A stretch of 26,878 bases of DNA from an uncultured Pseudogracilibacillus sp. (GTDB lineage Bacteria > Bacillota > Bacilli > Bacillales > Amphibacillaceae): positions 1 through 26,878 of the forward strand of contig CALJVC010000055.1 in the NCBI GenBank assembly GCA_937974845.1. Direction: 5' to 3'. The notes beneath the pieces were generated by a model. That model was not told where the DNA came from. It made no database searches and was given only the letters and a program-made list of their open reading frames with translations. The position numbers were made by a program, and so were the translations under genes. Shown in pieces: positions 15,601-22,914 of this stretch; position 1 is the stretch's first letter, and every line of letters begins with the position of its first letter.

Positions 15601-17075
15601 AAAATAATAGCAATGAGACCACCAGAGCCTTCATTAATCATTCTTTCTAAAGTCTCTTTTAATTTGTACCGAGCGTTTTCAGGCATTAAAGAAATTTTTG
15701 CTTGGATTCCTTCCCGCACAATCGAGCTTAGGGACCGGCCAAAAATATCCGAGTTCCAAATAGAAAGAGGGTCTTCCTCAAAATCTTGCATGAGGTACTT
15801 CACTAATTCTTCACTTTGCTTCTCCGTTCCAATAATCGGAGCAAACTCCGATTCGACTTCTACTTTTACCATGTGAATCGATGGAGCTACTGCTTTCAAG
15901 CGGACACCGTAACGGGCTCCTTGCTTAATTATTTCAGGTTCGTCTAGCTGCATATCCTCGATAGACGGCGCTGCGATACCGTAACCGGTTTGTTTCACCA
16001 TTTGCAAGGCACCAGCGATTTGATCATATTCCCGTTTTGCATGGGTGAATTCTTGCATTAAAGCAAGCAAATGATCTTTACCCGTTATTTCTTCACCGAC
16101 AATCTCTTTCAGCACATCTTCGTATAAAGATTGAGGCGAATAAAGATCGATTTCTGCAATTCCTTCTCCCATTAATACTTGGGATATTTTCGCTTCTTCG
16201 ATATAATCAAATTCGGTAAAATCTTCAACAATAGAGCTTACATCCCGTAATCTTTTGATGCTTCTAACCGTCGATTCTATAGCTTCTTCGTAGCTTTGTT
16301 TTAACCAATGATCATCCTTTAAGACCATTACCCAACTGGGTAAGTTTACATTGACTTCTAAGACTGGAAATTCATATAAGGCCTCGCGTAAAACATTTAA
16401 TACATCGTGCTCTGTCATCGTCTCTACACTCAAGGCCAACACAGGCACGTCATGTTCTTCGCGTAATTGTTGACGGAGCAATTCAGTTTCTTGATCTGTC
16501 GGACGAGCGGAATTAATGATAACGATAAAGGGTTTTCCTACTTCCTTTAACTCTTCAATTACTTTTTGTTCTGCTTCTACATAATGGCTTCTTGGAATTT
16601 CCCCAATCGTTCCATCCGTCGTTATGACGATTCCAATTGTCGAATGTTCTTGTACAACTTTTCTCGTTCCTATCTCTGCAGCATCATGAAAAGGAATTGG
16701 TTCATCATACCAGGGTGTGTGAACCATCCTAGGACCGCTTTCATCTTCGAAACCCTTTGCCCCTTCGACGGCATAACCTACACAATCTACAAGCCGGACA
16801 TTCACCTCTACACCCTCTTCGATATCGATCGTTACGGCTTGGTTAGGAACAAACTTCGGTTCCGTCGTCATGATCGTTTTACCGGCTGCACTTTGAGGCA
16901 ATTCATCTAAAGCCCGGACCCGTTCATGTTCTTCTTTAATATTAGGTAATACCATAAGTTCCATAAAACGTTTAATGAAGGTCGATTTACCTGTACGAAC
17001 TGCACCGACAATACCTAAATAAACGTCTCCATTCGTTCGCTTTGAAATGTCTTTAAAGATATCCATTCGATCCAC
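15597..17075 (-). CDS. spoIVA: Stage IV sporulation protein A (spore coat morphogenetic ATPase)
   Basis: SpoIVA polymerises with ATP on the forespore surface and forms the base layer of the coat. The 492-aa length equals that of B. subtilis SpoIVA, and long stretches match it. The Walker A motif GAVRTGKST is at residues 24-32, RLVDCVGY follows as the Walker B region, and the C-terminus ends SGGLIAIIL, as needed for outer forespore targeting. The GTG at 17075 lies six bases after GGAGGG; an ATG three codons inside is too distant from that site. A sigma-E-type promoter at 17115-17143 and a terminator at the stop make it a single-gene unit expressed in the mother cell. Confidence 0.98.
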   Translation of the reverse strand: MDRMDIFKDISKRTNGDVYLGIVGAVRTGKSTFIKRFMELMVLPNIKEEHERVRALDELPQSAAGKTIMTTEPKFVPNQAVTIDIEEGVEVNVRLVDCVGYAVEGAKGFEDESGPRMVHTPWYDEPIPFHDAAEIGTRKVVQEHSTIGIVITTDGTIGEIPRSHYVEAEQKVIEELKEVGKPFIVIINSARPTDQETELLRQQLREEHDVPVLALSVETMTEHDVLNVLREALYEFPVLEVNVNLPSWVMVLKDDHWLKQSYEEAIESTVRSIKRLRDVSSIVEDFTEFDYIEEAKISQVLMGEGIAEIDLYSPQSLYEDVLKEIVGEEITGKDHLLALMQEFTHAKREYDQIAGALQMVKQTGYGIAAPSIEDMQLDEPEIIKQGARYGVRLKAVAPSIHMVKVEVESEFAPIIGTEKQSEELVKYLMQDFEEDPLSIWNSDIFGRSLSSIVREGIQAKISLMPENARYKLKETLERMINEGSGGLIAIIL

Positions 17076-17114
17076 GAAAATCCCTCCTCAATGATATGTA
17101 AGCAAATATCCGAG

Positions 17115-17143
17115 TAAATATGCCTTTTACATTGCTACTATTC
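17115..17143 (-). promoter_or_regulatory. Sigma-E-type promoter of spoIVA
   Basis: On the minus strand GAATAGT (17137-17143) and CATATTTA (17115-17122) are 14 bases apart, which fits the mother-cell sigma-E pattern. The start would be near 17108, giving a leader of about 33 nt. B. subtilis spoIVA is known to be sigma-E dependent. Confidence 0.7.
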
Positions 17144-17200
17144 TATGATGTTGTCCTAGAAAAATATGCAAAGAAAATAAAAGAATTGCCCTATAATAAT

Positions 17201-17234
17201 AAAAAAAGAACTGAATCTATGCGATTCAGTTCTT
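17201..17234 (-). terminator. Terminator of yphF, overlapping its stop codon
   Basis: AAGAACTGAATC (17206-17217) pairs perfectly with GATTCAGTTCTT (17223-17234) around a 5-nt loop. The minus-strand tail is seven T residues. The arm nearer yphF contains its last codons and the TGA stop. Confidence 0.92.
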
Positions 17235-17939
17235 AAATACCGGCTGTCCTCCATCGAGCTCATAAGGGACCGAATAGGCCGGTACAAAGGGATAGTTTTC
17301 TTCTAACACATAACGGATATCTTCGCTATCTTCATCGACACCGAACTCTTCAATAGCTAATTGTAAATCCAAACGATAGTCGACAATCAATTCGCCGTCT
17401 GTAGTCATTAAAATGGGTAGTTCCTCATTCGAATAAGGACTAATTACAGTAGGCTCTTCCTTAAAGCCTAATCTTTCATAATTTAAGCGATAAATATCCG
17501 ACGTAATTTGTTCACCATACGGTGGGTACAAGTGTTTCTGACGGTAAATATCAAGTTTAACATTTACCTCACGAAGCTTTTCGGTCATTCGAAGATCGAT
17601 TAACTTAACTTGCGGATCTTCTTCCGGATTAATGATGATATATTGATAGTAACCACCATTTTCATATGCTGTTCCAGGTGTTTCTTGCAATAATTGGGCA
17701 TCTTTCAATGCCGTAAAATCGATGACATACTTTTCATACAAAGGAGCATCGCTTTCCGTCGTATGAATCGGCAAAAGTCCGTTCGTCTGTTCACGATATT
17801 GTAAAACGACTTCCTGTACCCTTTCTAATTGTGCCTCTTGGGGCTCTTGATGCTTTGCTAATTCGGATTGTGGATACATACAACCACTCAAAATAAGTAA
17901 AACAATACTTATGTAAACGAATGGGATGATTCGTTTCAT
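17226..17939 (-). CDS. yphF: YphF-like lipoprotein of unknown function
   Basis: This 237-aa protein has a lipoprotein signal peptide: positively charged start, hydrophobic core at residues 4-18, and lipobox LSGC with the lipidated cysteine at C20. The mature part is soluble, acidic and faces outward. No enzyme motif is visible. It follows yphE by 11 bases and precedes spoIVA, the same order as in B. subtilis, where the gene has no settled role. The ATG has a strong GGAGGAGGT ribosome binding site. Confidence 0.85.
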   Translation of the reverse strand: MKRIIPFVYISIVLLILSGCMYPQSELAKHQEPQEAQLERVQEVVLQYREQTNGLLPIHTTESDAPLYEKYVIDFTALKDAQLLQETPGTAYENGGYYQYIIINPEEDPQVKLIDLRMTEKLREVNVKLDIYRQKHLYPPYGEQITSDIYRLNYERLGFKEEPTVISPYSNEELPILMTTDGELIVDYRLDLQLAIEEFGVDEDSEDIRYVLEENYPFVPAYSVPYELDGGQPVFKN

Positions 17940-17950
17940 TTTACCTCCTC

Positions 17951-18148
17951 CTAACCTGTCGGCCCACTAATAACGATAAACACGACAATTAATCCACCAA
18001 TGAGTAGACTTATATAAGCTAAAAAGGAAACGATGAAACTGAAAATACCTGTCAATTTCTTTCTGCTTAAAGTGATTAAGGCTATCGCTAAGATAAGCAG
18101 GCCGATTCCAACGAAGGAAATAATTTCTTTTACTTCTGCTGGAGTCAA
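17951..18148 (-). CDS. yphE: YphE-like small membrane protein (DUF2768 type)
   Basis: This is a 65-aa protein with two hydrophobic segments, about residues 8-28 and 36-61, joined by a basic turn (SRKKLTG); it should be an integral membrane protein. Size and position between gpsA and yphF match B. subtilis YphE, a DUF2768 protein of unknown function. The first possible in-frame start, a GTG at 18157, lies inside the ribosome binding site AGAGGTG. A TTG six bases after that site (18148) is the better start. It heads a yphE-yphF unit with a promoter at 18187-18195. Confidence 0.82.
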   Translation of the reverse strand: MTPAEVKEIISFVGIGLLILAIALITLSRKKLTGIFSFIVSFLAYISLLIGGLIVVFIVISGPTG

Positions 18149-18186
18149 CGCGTTCACCTCTAATTGTAAAGTTATATTCGAGAAGT

Positions 18187-18195
18187 ATTATAACA
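18187..18195 (-). promoter_or_regulatory. Candidate extended -10 promoter of yphE-yphF
   Basis: On the minus strand TGT-TATAAT is a perfect extended -10 element. The -35 region is AT-rich without a consensus match. Transcription would start near 18180, about 32 bases before the TTG start of yphE. Confidence 0.5.
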
Positions 18196-18240
18196 CAGTT
18201 AAATTCATATATATATTAGTTTGAAATTTATTAAAAATAA

Positions 18241-18278
18241 AAAGTGAAAAATCTAGAGTGTCGATGGACACTCTAGAT
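18241..18278 (-). terminator. Strong terminator in the gpsA-yphE gap
   Basis: ATCTAGAGTGTC (18251-18262) pairs perfectly over 12 bp with 18267-18278 around a 4-nt loop. The minus-strand tail is TTTTCACTTTTTATTTTT. It lies about 175 bases past the gpsA stop, far for a gpsA terminator, so it may close a separate short transcript. Confidence 0.8.
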
Positions 18279-18328
18279 CTCGACTAAACAATACCCAACA
18301 TACATCTCTACAAGAGATTACTGTTGCG

Positions 18329-18437
18329 CTTTAGCATATGCTTCTAAGGTCTGCTTTGTCTATTGCCTTTGCCTAGTAAAAGTTTCTAAAATAAGACTAG
18401 CTCCCCTTTCGTAGAAGCAATCATCTTTAGTATATGC
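18329..18437. repeat. Segment between imperfect direct repeats with internal inverted repeat
   Basis: CTTTAGCATATGC at 18329-18341 is repeated as CTTTAGTATATGC at 18425-18437. Between them TGCTTCTA (18339-18346) and its complement TAGAAGCA (18412-18419) face each other, and CTAGT (18373-18377) pairs with ACTAG (18396-18400). It could be a small inserted element or a structured RNA. Confidence 0.5.
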
Positions 18438-18453
18438 AAAAACTAATTTTTAG

Positions 18454-19476
18454 TTAGGCTTCGGTCGATTGGATATGATCGAGTTCCCTTTTCTTCTTAC
18501 GATTCATTAATTGTTCTACGATATCTGTTGGATTTTTATCGTTAAAAAGTATCTCGTATAGGCCTTCTGTAATCGGCATTTCAACGTTATATCGTTGACT
18601 TAATTGATAAGCCGCCTTCGTCGTACGTACCCCTTCTACTACCATGTTCATCTCATCTAATATATCGGCCAATGCCTTTCCCTTACCCAAAAGGTTACCG
18701 GCTTGCCAATTACGACTATGAGTACTCGTTGAAGTAACAATCAAATCCCCTACACCACACAGACCTAAAAAGGTTAAAGGGTTGGCCCCCATCTCTGTGG
18801 CAAGTCGAGTAATTTCTGCAAGCCCTCGAGTAATTAAGGCAGCCTTCGCATTATCTCCGTAGTTTAATCCGTCAGAGATCCCTGCCCCTAAGGCGATGAT
18901 ATTTTTCAAGGCGCCCCCCAGCTCGACACCAATTACATCACTACTCGTATATACACGAAAGTCATCATTCATAAACATGTTTTGCGCTTGTTGGGCATAC
19001 GTAATATCTTCAGAAGCAACCGTCACCGTCGTCGGTAAACGAAGGGCTACTTCTTCTGCGTGGCTAGGGCCGGAAAGAACGACAATTCGTTCCTTGGGAT
19101 AATGGGGAATCTCCTCGTTAATAATTTCCGAAATTCGTTTTAAACTGTTCGGTTCTACCCCTTTAGAGGCGTGTATAAGTAACATATCCTCCTTCAGATA
19201 GGAACGCAATTGTTTCATTACTTCGCGGATTGCACTAGATGGAAGTACTATTAACACGGCTTCGACGCCTTCTACCGCTTTTTTCATATCGGCAAAGGCC
19301 GTAATCGAAGTCGGAAGATCTACATCTAAATAACGTTCATTTCGATGGGTATCGTTAATTTCTTTCACTTGATCCTCTCGATAAGACCATAAACGAACCC
19401 CATAGCCATTGTCTGCCAAGACGATACTTAGGGCGGTTCCCCAGCTACCAGCACCTAATACAGCGACCTCTTTCAT
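18454..19476 (-). CDS. gpsA: Glycerol-3-phosphate dehydrogenase [NAD(P)+]
   Basis: This enzyme reduces dihydroxyacetone phosphate to sn-glycerol 3-phosphate, the backbone of phospholipids. The 340-aa protein opens with the nucleotide-binding GAGSWGTALS and has the family segments SGPSHAEEV, ELGGALKNIIALGAG (containing the catalytic lysine) and GLCGVGDLIVTSTS. An in-frame ATG at 19482 touches the ribosome binding site GAGGAGG; the ATG at 19476, six bases after it, is the likely start. It follows der by about a dozen bases, so the two are co-transcribed, as in B. subtilis. Confidence 0.96.
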   Translation of the reverse strand: MKEVAVLGAGSWGTALSIVLADNGYGVRLWSYREDQVKEINDTHRNERYLDVDLPTSITAFADMKKAVEGVEAVLIVLPSSAIREVMKQLRSYLKEDMLLIHASKGVEPNSLKRISEIINEEIPHYPKERIVVLSGPSHAEEVALRLPTTVTVASEDITYAQQAQNMFMNDDFRVYTSSDVIGVELGGALKNIIALGAGISDGLNYGDNAKAALITRGLAEITRLATEMGANPLTFLGLCGVGDLIVTSTSTHSRNWQAGNLLGKGKALADILDEMNMVVEGVRTTKAAYQLSQRYNVEMPITEGLYEILFNDKNPTDIVEQLMNRKKKRELDHIQSTEA

Positions 19477-19488
19477 TGTCATCCTCCT

Positions 19489-20799
19489 CTATTTTCGTTT
19501 TCTAGCAACGATATGTATTGGTGTTCCCGAAAAACCAAAGGCGTCACGAATTTGATTCTCTAAAAAACGCTTAAAGGTAAAATGCATAATGTCTGGGTCA
19601 TTCACAAAGGCAACGAAGGTGGGTGGTTTTACCGAAACTTGGGTCATATAGTAAACTTTCAATTGTTGACCTTTAATCGTTGGTAAAGGATGGACAGCCA
19701 AGGCATCCATAATAACATCATTTAATACATTCGTCGGTACCCGTTTAGCGTGGCTTTCACTTACTAATTTAACTATCGGTAACAGCCTTTGTAACCTACG
19801 TTTCGTTTTAGCCGACAAAAACACTATCGGCGCAAAGGAAAGGAAGGGGAATTGTTCACGAATTTCTAATTCAAATTCGTCCATCGTTCGCTCATTTCGC
19901 TCTACCGCATCCCATTTGTTGACGACGATGACGATTGCCTTTCCCGCATCTAAAGCATAACCAGCAATCGTTTTATCCTGTTCTCGAATACCTGTCTCCG
20001 CATCGAGGACAAGCAAGGCAACATCCGAACGATCGATGGCCTTTAAAGCACGTAATACGCTATATTTTTCCGTCGCTTCGTAAACTTTTCCCTTTTTTCG
20101 AATACCTGCTGTATCGATAATAACGTATGCTTGATCATCCTTTTCAAAGGCCGTATCAATGGCATCCCTAGTCGTTCCTTCTCGATCACTAACGATAACC
20201 CGATCCTCGTTTAAAATAGCATTGACTAAGGATGATTTACCAACATTCGGTCGGCCGATTACACTGAAATAAATCGTTTCATCCTCGGTATCCTCTTGCT
20301 CTTCTTTAGGGAAGTGTCGAACTACCTCATCGAGTAAATCCCCTAAGCCGATGCCATGAGCACCTGAAACTGGATATGGCGTCCCAAAGCCTAAAGCATA
20401 AAACTCGTAAACTAGGTCTAAGCGTTCAGGGTGGTCGATTTTATTAACTGCTAAAACGACTGGCTTTTTCGCTTGGTACAAAATTTTAGCCACTTCTTCA
20501 TCTAATGGGGTAATTCCTTCTACCCCATTTACGACAAAAATAATGACATCGGCTTCTTCAATAGCAATTTCAGCTTGATGACGAACCTTAGACATTAGGG
20601 GTTCATCCGATAAATCAATTCCACCGGTGTCGATCACTTTAAAAGTTGTCGTCAGCCACTCTGCTTCCGCATAAATGCGATCCCGGGTAACTCCCGGTGT
20701 GTCTTCTACAATCGATATTCGCTCACCGACAAGTCGGTTGAAAATTGTTGATTTACCTACATTTGGACGTCCTACAATTGCAACGTGCGCTTTTGTCAT
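19489..20799 (-). CDS. der: Ribosome biogenesis GTPase Der (EngA)
   Basis: Der is an essential GTPase for assembly of the 50S subunit. The protein has two GTPase domains in tandem: the first P-loop GRPNVGKS at residues 10-17, the second at about 182-189, each followed by DTxG and NKxD motifs. The C-terminal KH-like domain ends in GTPIHIVARKRK. The ATG at 20799 gives 436 aa, the family length, and lies nine bases after GAGAGGTT. An in-frame GTG ten codons upstream (20829) has no ribosome binding site. It is transcribed with gpsA. Confidence 0.97.
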   Translation of the reverse strand: MTKAHVAIVGRPNVGKSTIFNRLVGERISIVEDTPGVTRDRIYAEAEWLTTTFKVIDTGGIDLSDEPLMSKVRHQAEIAIEEADVIIFVVNGVEGITPLDEEVAKILYQAKKPVVLAVNKIDHPERLDLVYEFYALGFGTPYPVSGAHGIGLGDLLDEVVRHFPKEEQEDTEDETIYFSVIGRPNVGKSSLVNAILNEDRVIVSDREGTTRDAIDTAFEKDDQAYVIIDTAGIRKKGKVYEATEKYSVLRALKAIDRSDVALLVLDAETGIREQDKTIAGYALDAGKAIVIVVNKWDAVERNERTMDEFELEIREQFPFLSFAPIVFLSAKTKRRLQRLLPIVKLVSESHAKRVPTNVLNDVIMDALAVHPLPTIKGQQLKVYYMTQVSVKPPTFVAFVNDPDIMHFTFKRFLENQIRDAFGFSGTPIHIVARKRK

Positions 20800-20851
20800 A
20801 AAAGGCACAACCTCTCTTTTCGTATTCACATTTTCTAAGAAATCTCTACAT

Positions 20852-20885
20852 ATTTTAACAAAGATTTAAAAATTAGTACACTAAT
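20852..20885 (-). promoter_or_regulatory. Candidate der promoter with overlapping inverted repeat
   Basis: On the minus strand TGT-TAAAAT (20852-20860) is an extended -10. A 6-bp inverted repeat, ATTAGT and ACTAAT separated by two bases (20872-20885), covers the -35 position. It may be the der-gpsA promoter with an operator, or chance symmetry in AT-rich DNA. Confidence 0.35.
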
Positions 20886-20895
20886 CATCGATAGT

Positions 20896-21480
20896 CTATT
20901 TACCAATAACGAGCTTTTTGCCTAAGAAACGAACACCCCGAATACATCCTTGTAAACAAAGTAAAAGCAGAAGTGTATGGTAAAAGGTAATGAAAAACGT
21001 TTCATTGTAGAAAGTAGTTTCTAAATGATAGCTTCGTAAAATAAACTGATATACTATTTGTCCCAAAGCCATACCTAGGAATAAAAGGGCTCTTTGCACC
21101 CGAAAAGACCGGTGTAGAAGGATTGGAAACATCGCCAAGAGTCCTGGAATAAAGAACCGAGCTTCGATCACAAAGGAAGCGGGGCTCACCTTATACCAAA
21201 GGGAGATGCCGACATAGGTAAACAAGAGGATATACGTGGATATTACTTCGTATAACCCTAATTTAAGATAAATAAAGTACAATAACGCAAATGCAACTAG
21301 GAGTAATAAGCTTAAGGAAATCGATATATAGTCGGCTATCGACACTTGAATCGGCTTACTACTAATGATCGCTAACAAGCTAATGAATAAGAAAGATCGT
21401 TCCTTAGTCCTTTCTAAGAAAAAGTACACGACGATAACCAAAAACCAACTATACCAGTAAAAGAAAAATAATTCTTCCAT
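20896..21480 (-). CDS. yphA: YphA-like integral membrane protein
   Basis: This 194-aa protein is mostly hydrophobic with about six membrane segments (for example near residues 5-20, 28-45, 50-72, 75-92, 108-120 and 130-150). It carries no enzyme or transporter motif that I recognise. Size and place, upstream of der and downstream of the S1 protein gene, match B. subtilis YphA, whose function is not established. The ribosome binding site TAGGATGA is only moderate. The 32-codon frame at 21505-21603 ends 24 bases upstream and could be translated from the same message. Confidence 0.82.
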   Translation of the reverse strand: MEELFFFYWYSWFLVIVVYFFLERTKERSFLFISLLAIISSKPIQVSIADYISISLSLLLLVAFALLYFIYLKLGLYEVISTYILLFTYVGISLWYKVSPASFVIEARFFIPGLLAMFPILLHRSFRVQRALLFLGMALGQIVYQFILRSYHLETTFYNETFFITFYHTLLLLLCLQGCIRGVRFLGKKLVIGK

Positions 21481-21504
21481 TTATTTCATCCTATTAAGCC
21501 TTTA

Positions 21505-21603
21505 CTACTTAGTATAGTTCGTTCTTACCGTCTTTAAACAAAAGTAAAAGACTAGGAGGAAAATGAGTGGTGAATACTCTTTCAAAGCATTCCCATATTC
21601 CAT
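21505..21603 (-). CDS. Possible 32-aa single-span membrane peptide
   Basis: This short frame starts at an ATG four bases after AGGAG and encodes a polar N-terminus (MEYGNALKEYS), a hydrophobic stretch at about residues 12-24 (PLIFLLVFYFCLK), then a basic tail ending NYTK. This is the layout of a small membrane protein. It ends 24 bases before yphA. Against it, its codons run through the 13-bp hairpin at 21546-21620, which looks like a terminator of the upstream S1 gene, so the frame may be accidental. I recognise no family. Confidence 0.35.
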   Translation of the reverse strand: MEYGNALKEYSPLIFLLVFYFCLKTVRTNYTK

Positions 21604-21620
21604 CGTTCTCCTAGTCTTTT
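21546..21620 (-). terminator. Long-loop inverted repeat, possible rpsA terminator
   Basis: AAAAGACTAGGAG (21546-21558) pairs perfectly with 21608-21620 over 13 bp around a 49-nt loop. The minus-strand tail is TTTTACTTTTGTTT, as in a terminator. The loop is unusually long for one. The repeat lies 24 bases after the rpsA stop. Confidence 0.55.
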
Positions 21621-21643
21621 CATCGTTCACATCGTTTATGATG

Positions 21644-22774
21644 TTATTCTTTTAACTTATTTAGCTCATCACCAATCATATCGCTAATAGAGAACCCAGA
21701 AGAAGTCTCCTCTGCAGGTTCATACGTATCCATAGCCTGTTCAGACGCTTGATCTGCGTTAGCTTCTTTAATACTTAAAGAAATTCTTTCCTCTTCTTCA
21801 CTAACACTTAAGACCTTCGCTTTAATTTTCTCATCAACTTCAAGCACTTCATCTGGTGTACCGATATGACGGTTAGCGATTTGAGAAATATGAACGAGAC
21901 CTTCGACACCCGGTTCAATTTCTACGAAAGCACCGAAGTCAACAAGACGCTTGACAGTTCCTTCGATGATATCGCCTTCTTTAATTCGCTCTTCGATGCC
22001 TTCCCATGGACCAGGTAAAGTATTTTTATAAGATAAAGAAATCCGCTCTTCCTCCGGATCTACTGAAAGCACTTCAACTTGAATCTCTTGACCTTCGGAT
22101 AAGACATCGGTTACTTTTTCAACGTGGGTATGGGCCAATTCGGAAATATGCACTAGACCATCGACACCACCGATATCCACGAAGGCACCAAAATCTGTAA
22201 TTCTTTGTACCGTACCGTCTACGACTTGTCCTGCCTCTAAAGATTGTAAAATTTCCTGGCGTTTCTTTGCTTCTTCCTCTTCTACAACAGCACGATGGGA
22301 TAGAATCACACGATTTTGATCGCGGTCTAAATCAACTACTTTAACAGATAACGTCTTATTCTTATAATCCGAAAAATCTTCGACATAATATGTTTCTACT
22401 AAGGATGCTGGGATAAAACCGCGTAGACCTACGTCGACGACGAGGCCACCTTTAACAATCTCCTTTACTTCTGTCTCAAATACTTCGTCATTATCCATCT
22501 TGGCCTGCAATGCTTCCCATGCTTTATCAGCATCGACCATTTTTTTAGATAAAATAACTTCTTCCTCTTCTACCTTTTTAACCATAAGCTCTAACTCTTG
22601 CCCTTCTTCAACGACATCCGAAGCCGTCTCTACATGAAGGTTGGATAACTCACTGATTGGAATAATCCCCTCTGACTTATGACCAATATCGACAAAAACC
22701 TGTTTTTCATCGATTTTTACGACTGTTCCTGTAATTATACTTCCTACTTGTAATTCGTTATTAGATTCTACCAT
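21644..22774 (-). CDS. rpsA: S1 RNA-binding domain protein (30S ribosomal protein S1 homologue, YpfD)
   Basis: This 376-aa acidic protein consists of four S1 domains: about residues 9-77, 95-162, 183-251 and 268-338. The repeated core is GTVxxIxxFGAFVDIG...GLVHISEL. It resembles the first part of E. coli S1, but Gram-positive versions have four domains, not six, and the B. subtilis homologue (YpfD) is dispensable. The ATG is preceded by AGGAGTGG at a slightly long distance. It follows cmk, the usual pairing, but has its own promoter at 22837-22845. Confidence 0.93.
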   Translation of the reverse strand: MVESNNELQVGSIITGTVVKIDEKQVFVDIGHKSEGIIPISELSNLHVETASDVVEEGQELELMVKKVEEEEVILSKKMVDADKAWEALQAKMDNDEVFETEVKEIVKGGLVVDVGLRGFIPASLVETYYVEDFSDYKNKTLSVKVVDLDRDQNRVILSHRAVVEEEEAKKRQEILQSLEAGQVVDGTVQRITDFGAFVDIGGVDGLVHISELAHTHVEKVTDVLSEGQEIQVEVLSVDPEEERISLSYKNTLPGPWEGIEERIKEGDIIEGTVKRLVDFGAFVEIEPGVEGLVHISQIANRHIGTPDEVLEVDEKIKAKVLSVSEEEERISLSIKEANADQASEQAMDTYEPAEETSSGFSISDMIGDELNKLKE

Positions 22775-22836
22775 ACGTATTCACCACTCCTAAGACCTAT
22801 TTAAAACCAATATACATATATAATGTTATTAATGTC

Positions 22837-22845
22837 ATTATACCA
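22837..22845 (-). promoter_or_regulatory. Candidate extended -10 promoter of rpsA
   Basis: On the minus strand TGG-TATAAT is a perfect extended -10 element. The leader would be about 56 nt. No good -35 is present. A 13-base palindrome lies about 38 bases upstream. Confidence 0.55.
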
Positions 22846-22914
22846 TGAAACTGTATATGTTAATAACTTCTAACAATTGTGACAATTTGTCAAGTGTTAT
22901 CTTGAAGTTTTTCG

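Larger units (their letters stand above)
18149..18453. other. Gene-free stretch between gpsA and yphE
   Basis: No intact gene is visible in these 305 bases. They hold the yphE promoter, a strong hairpin terminator (18241-18278), a small hairpin (ATCTC/GAGAT, 18304-18318), an 8-bp inverted repeat 66 bases apart (18339-18346 and 18412-18419), and a pair of 13-base direct repeats (18329-18341 and 18425-18437, one mismatch). In the gpsA frame the first 29 codons after the stop are open, followed by a stop, 13 open codons and another stop; I do not recognise the peptide. Confidence 0.7.

Noticed and set aside
16566..16910. 114-codon plus-strand frame antisense to spoIVA
   Set aside because: spoIVA is strongly conserved on the minus strand through the whole stretch.
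22866..22893. TTGACA (minus strand, 22888-22893) as an rpsA -35
   Set aside because: No -10 lies 16-18 bases downstream; the extended -10 at 22837 is too far away to pair with it.
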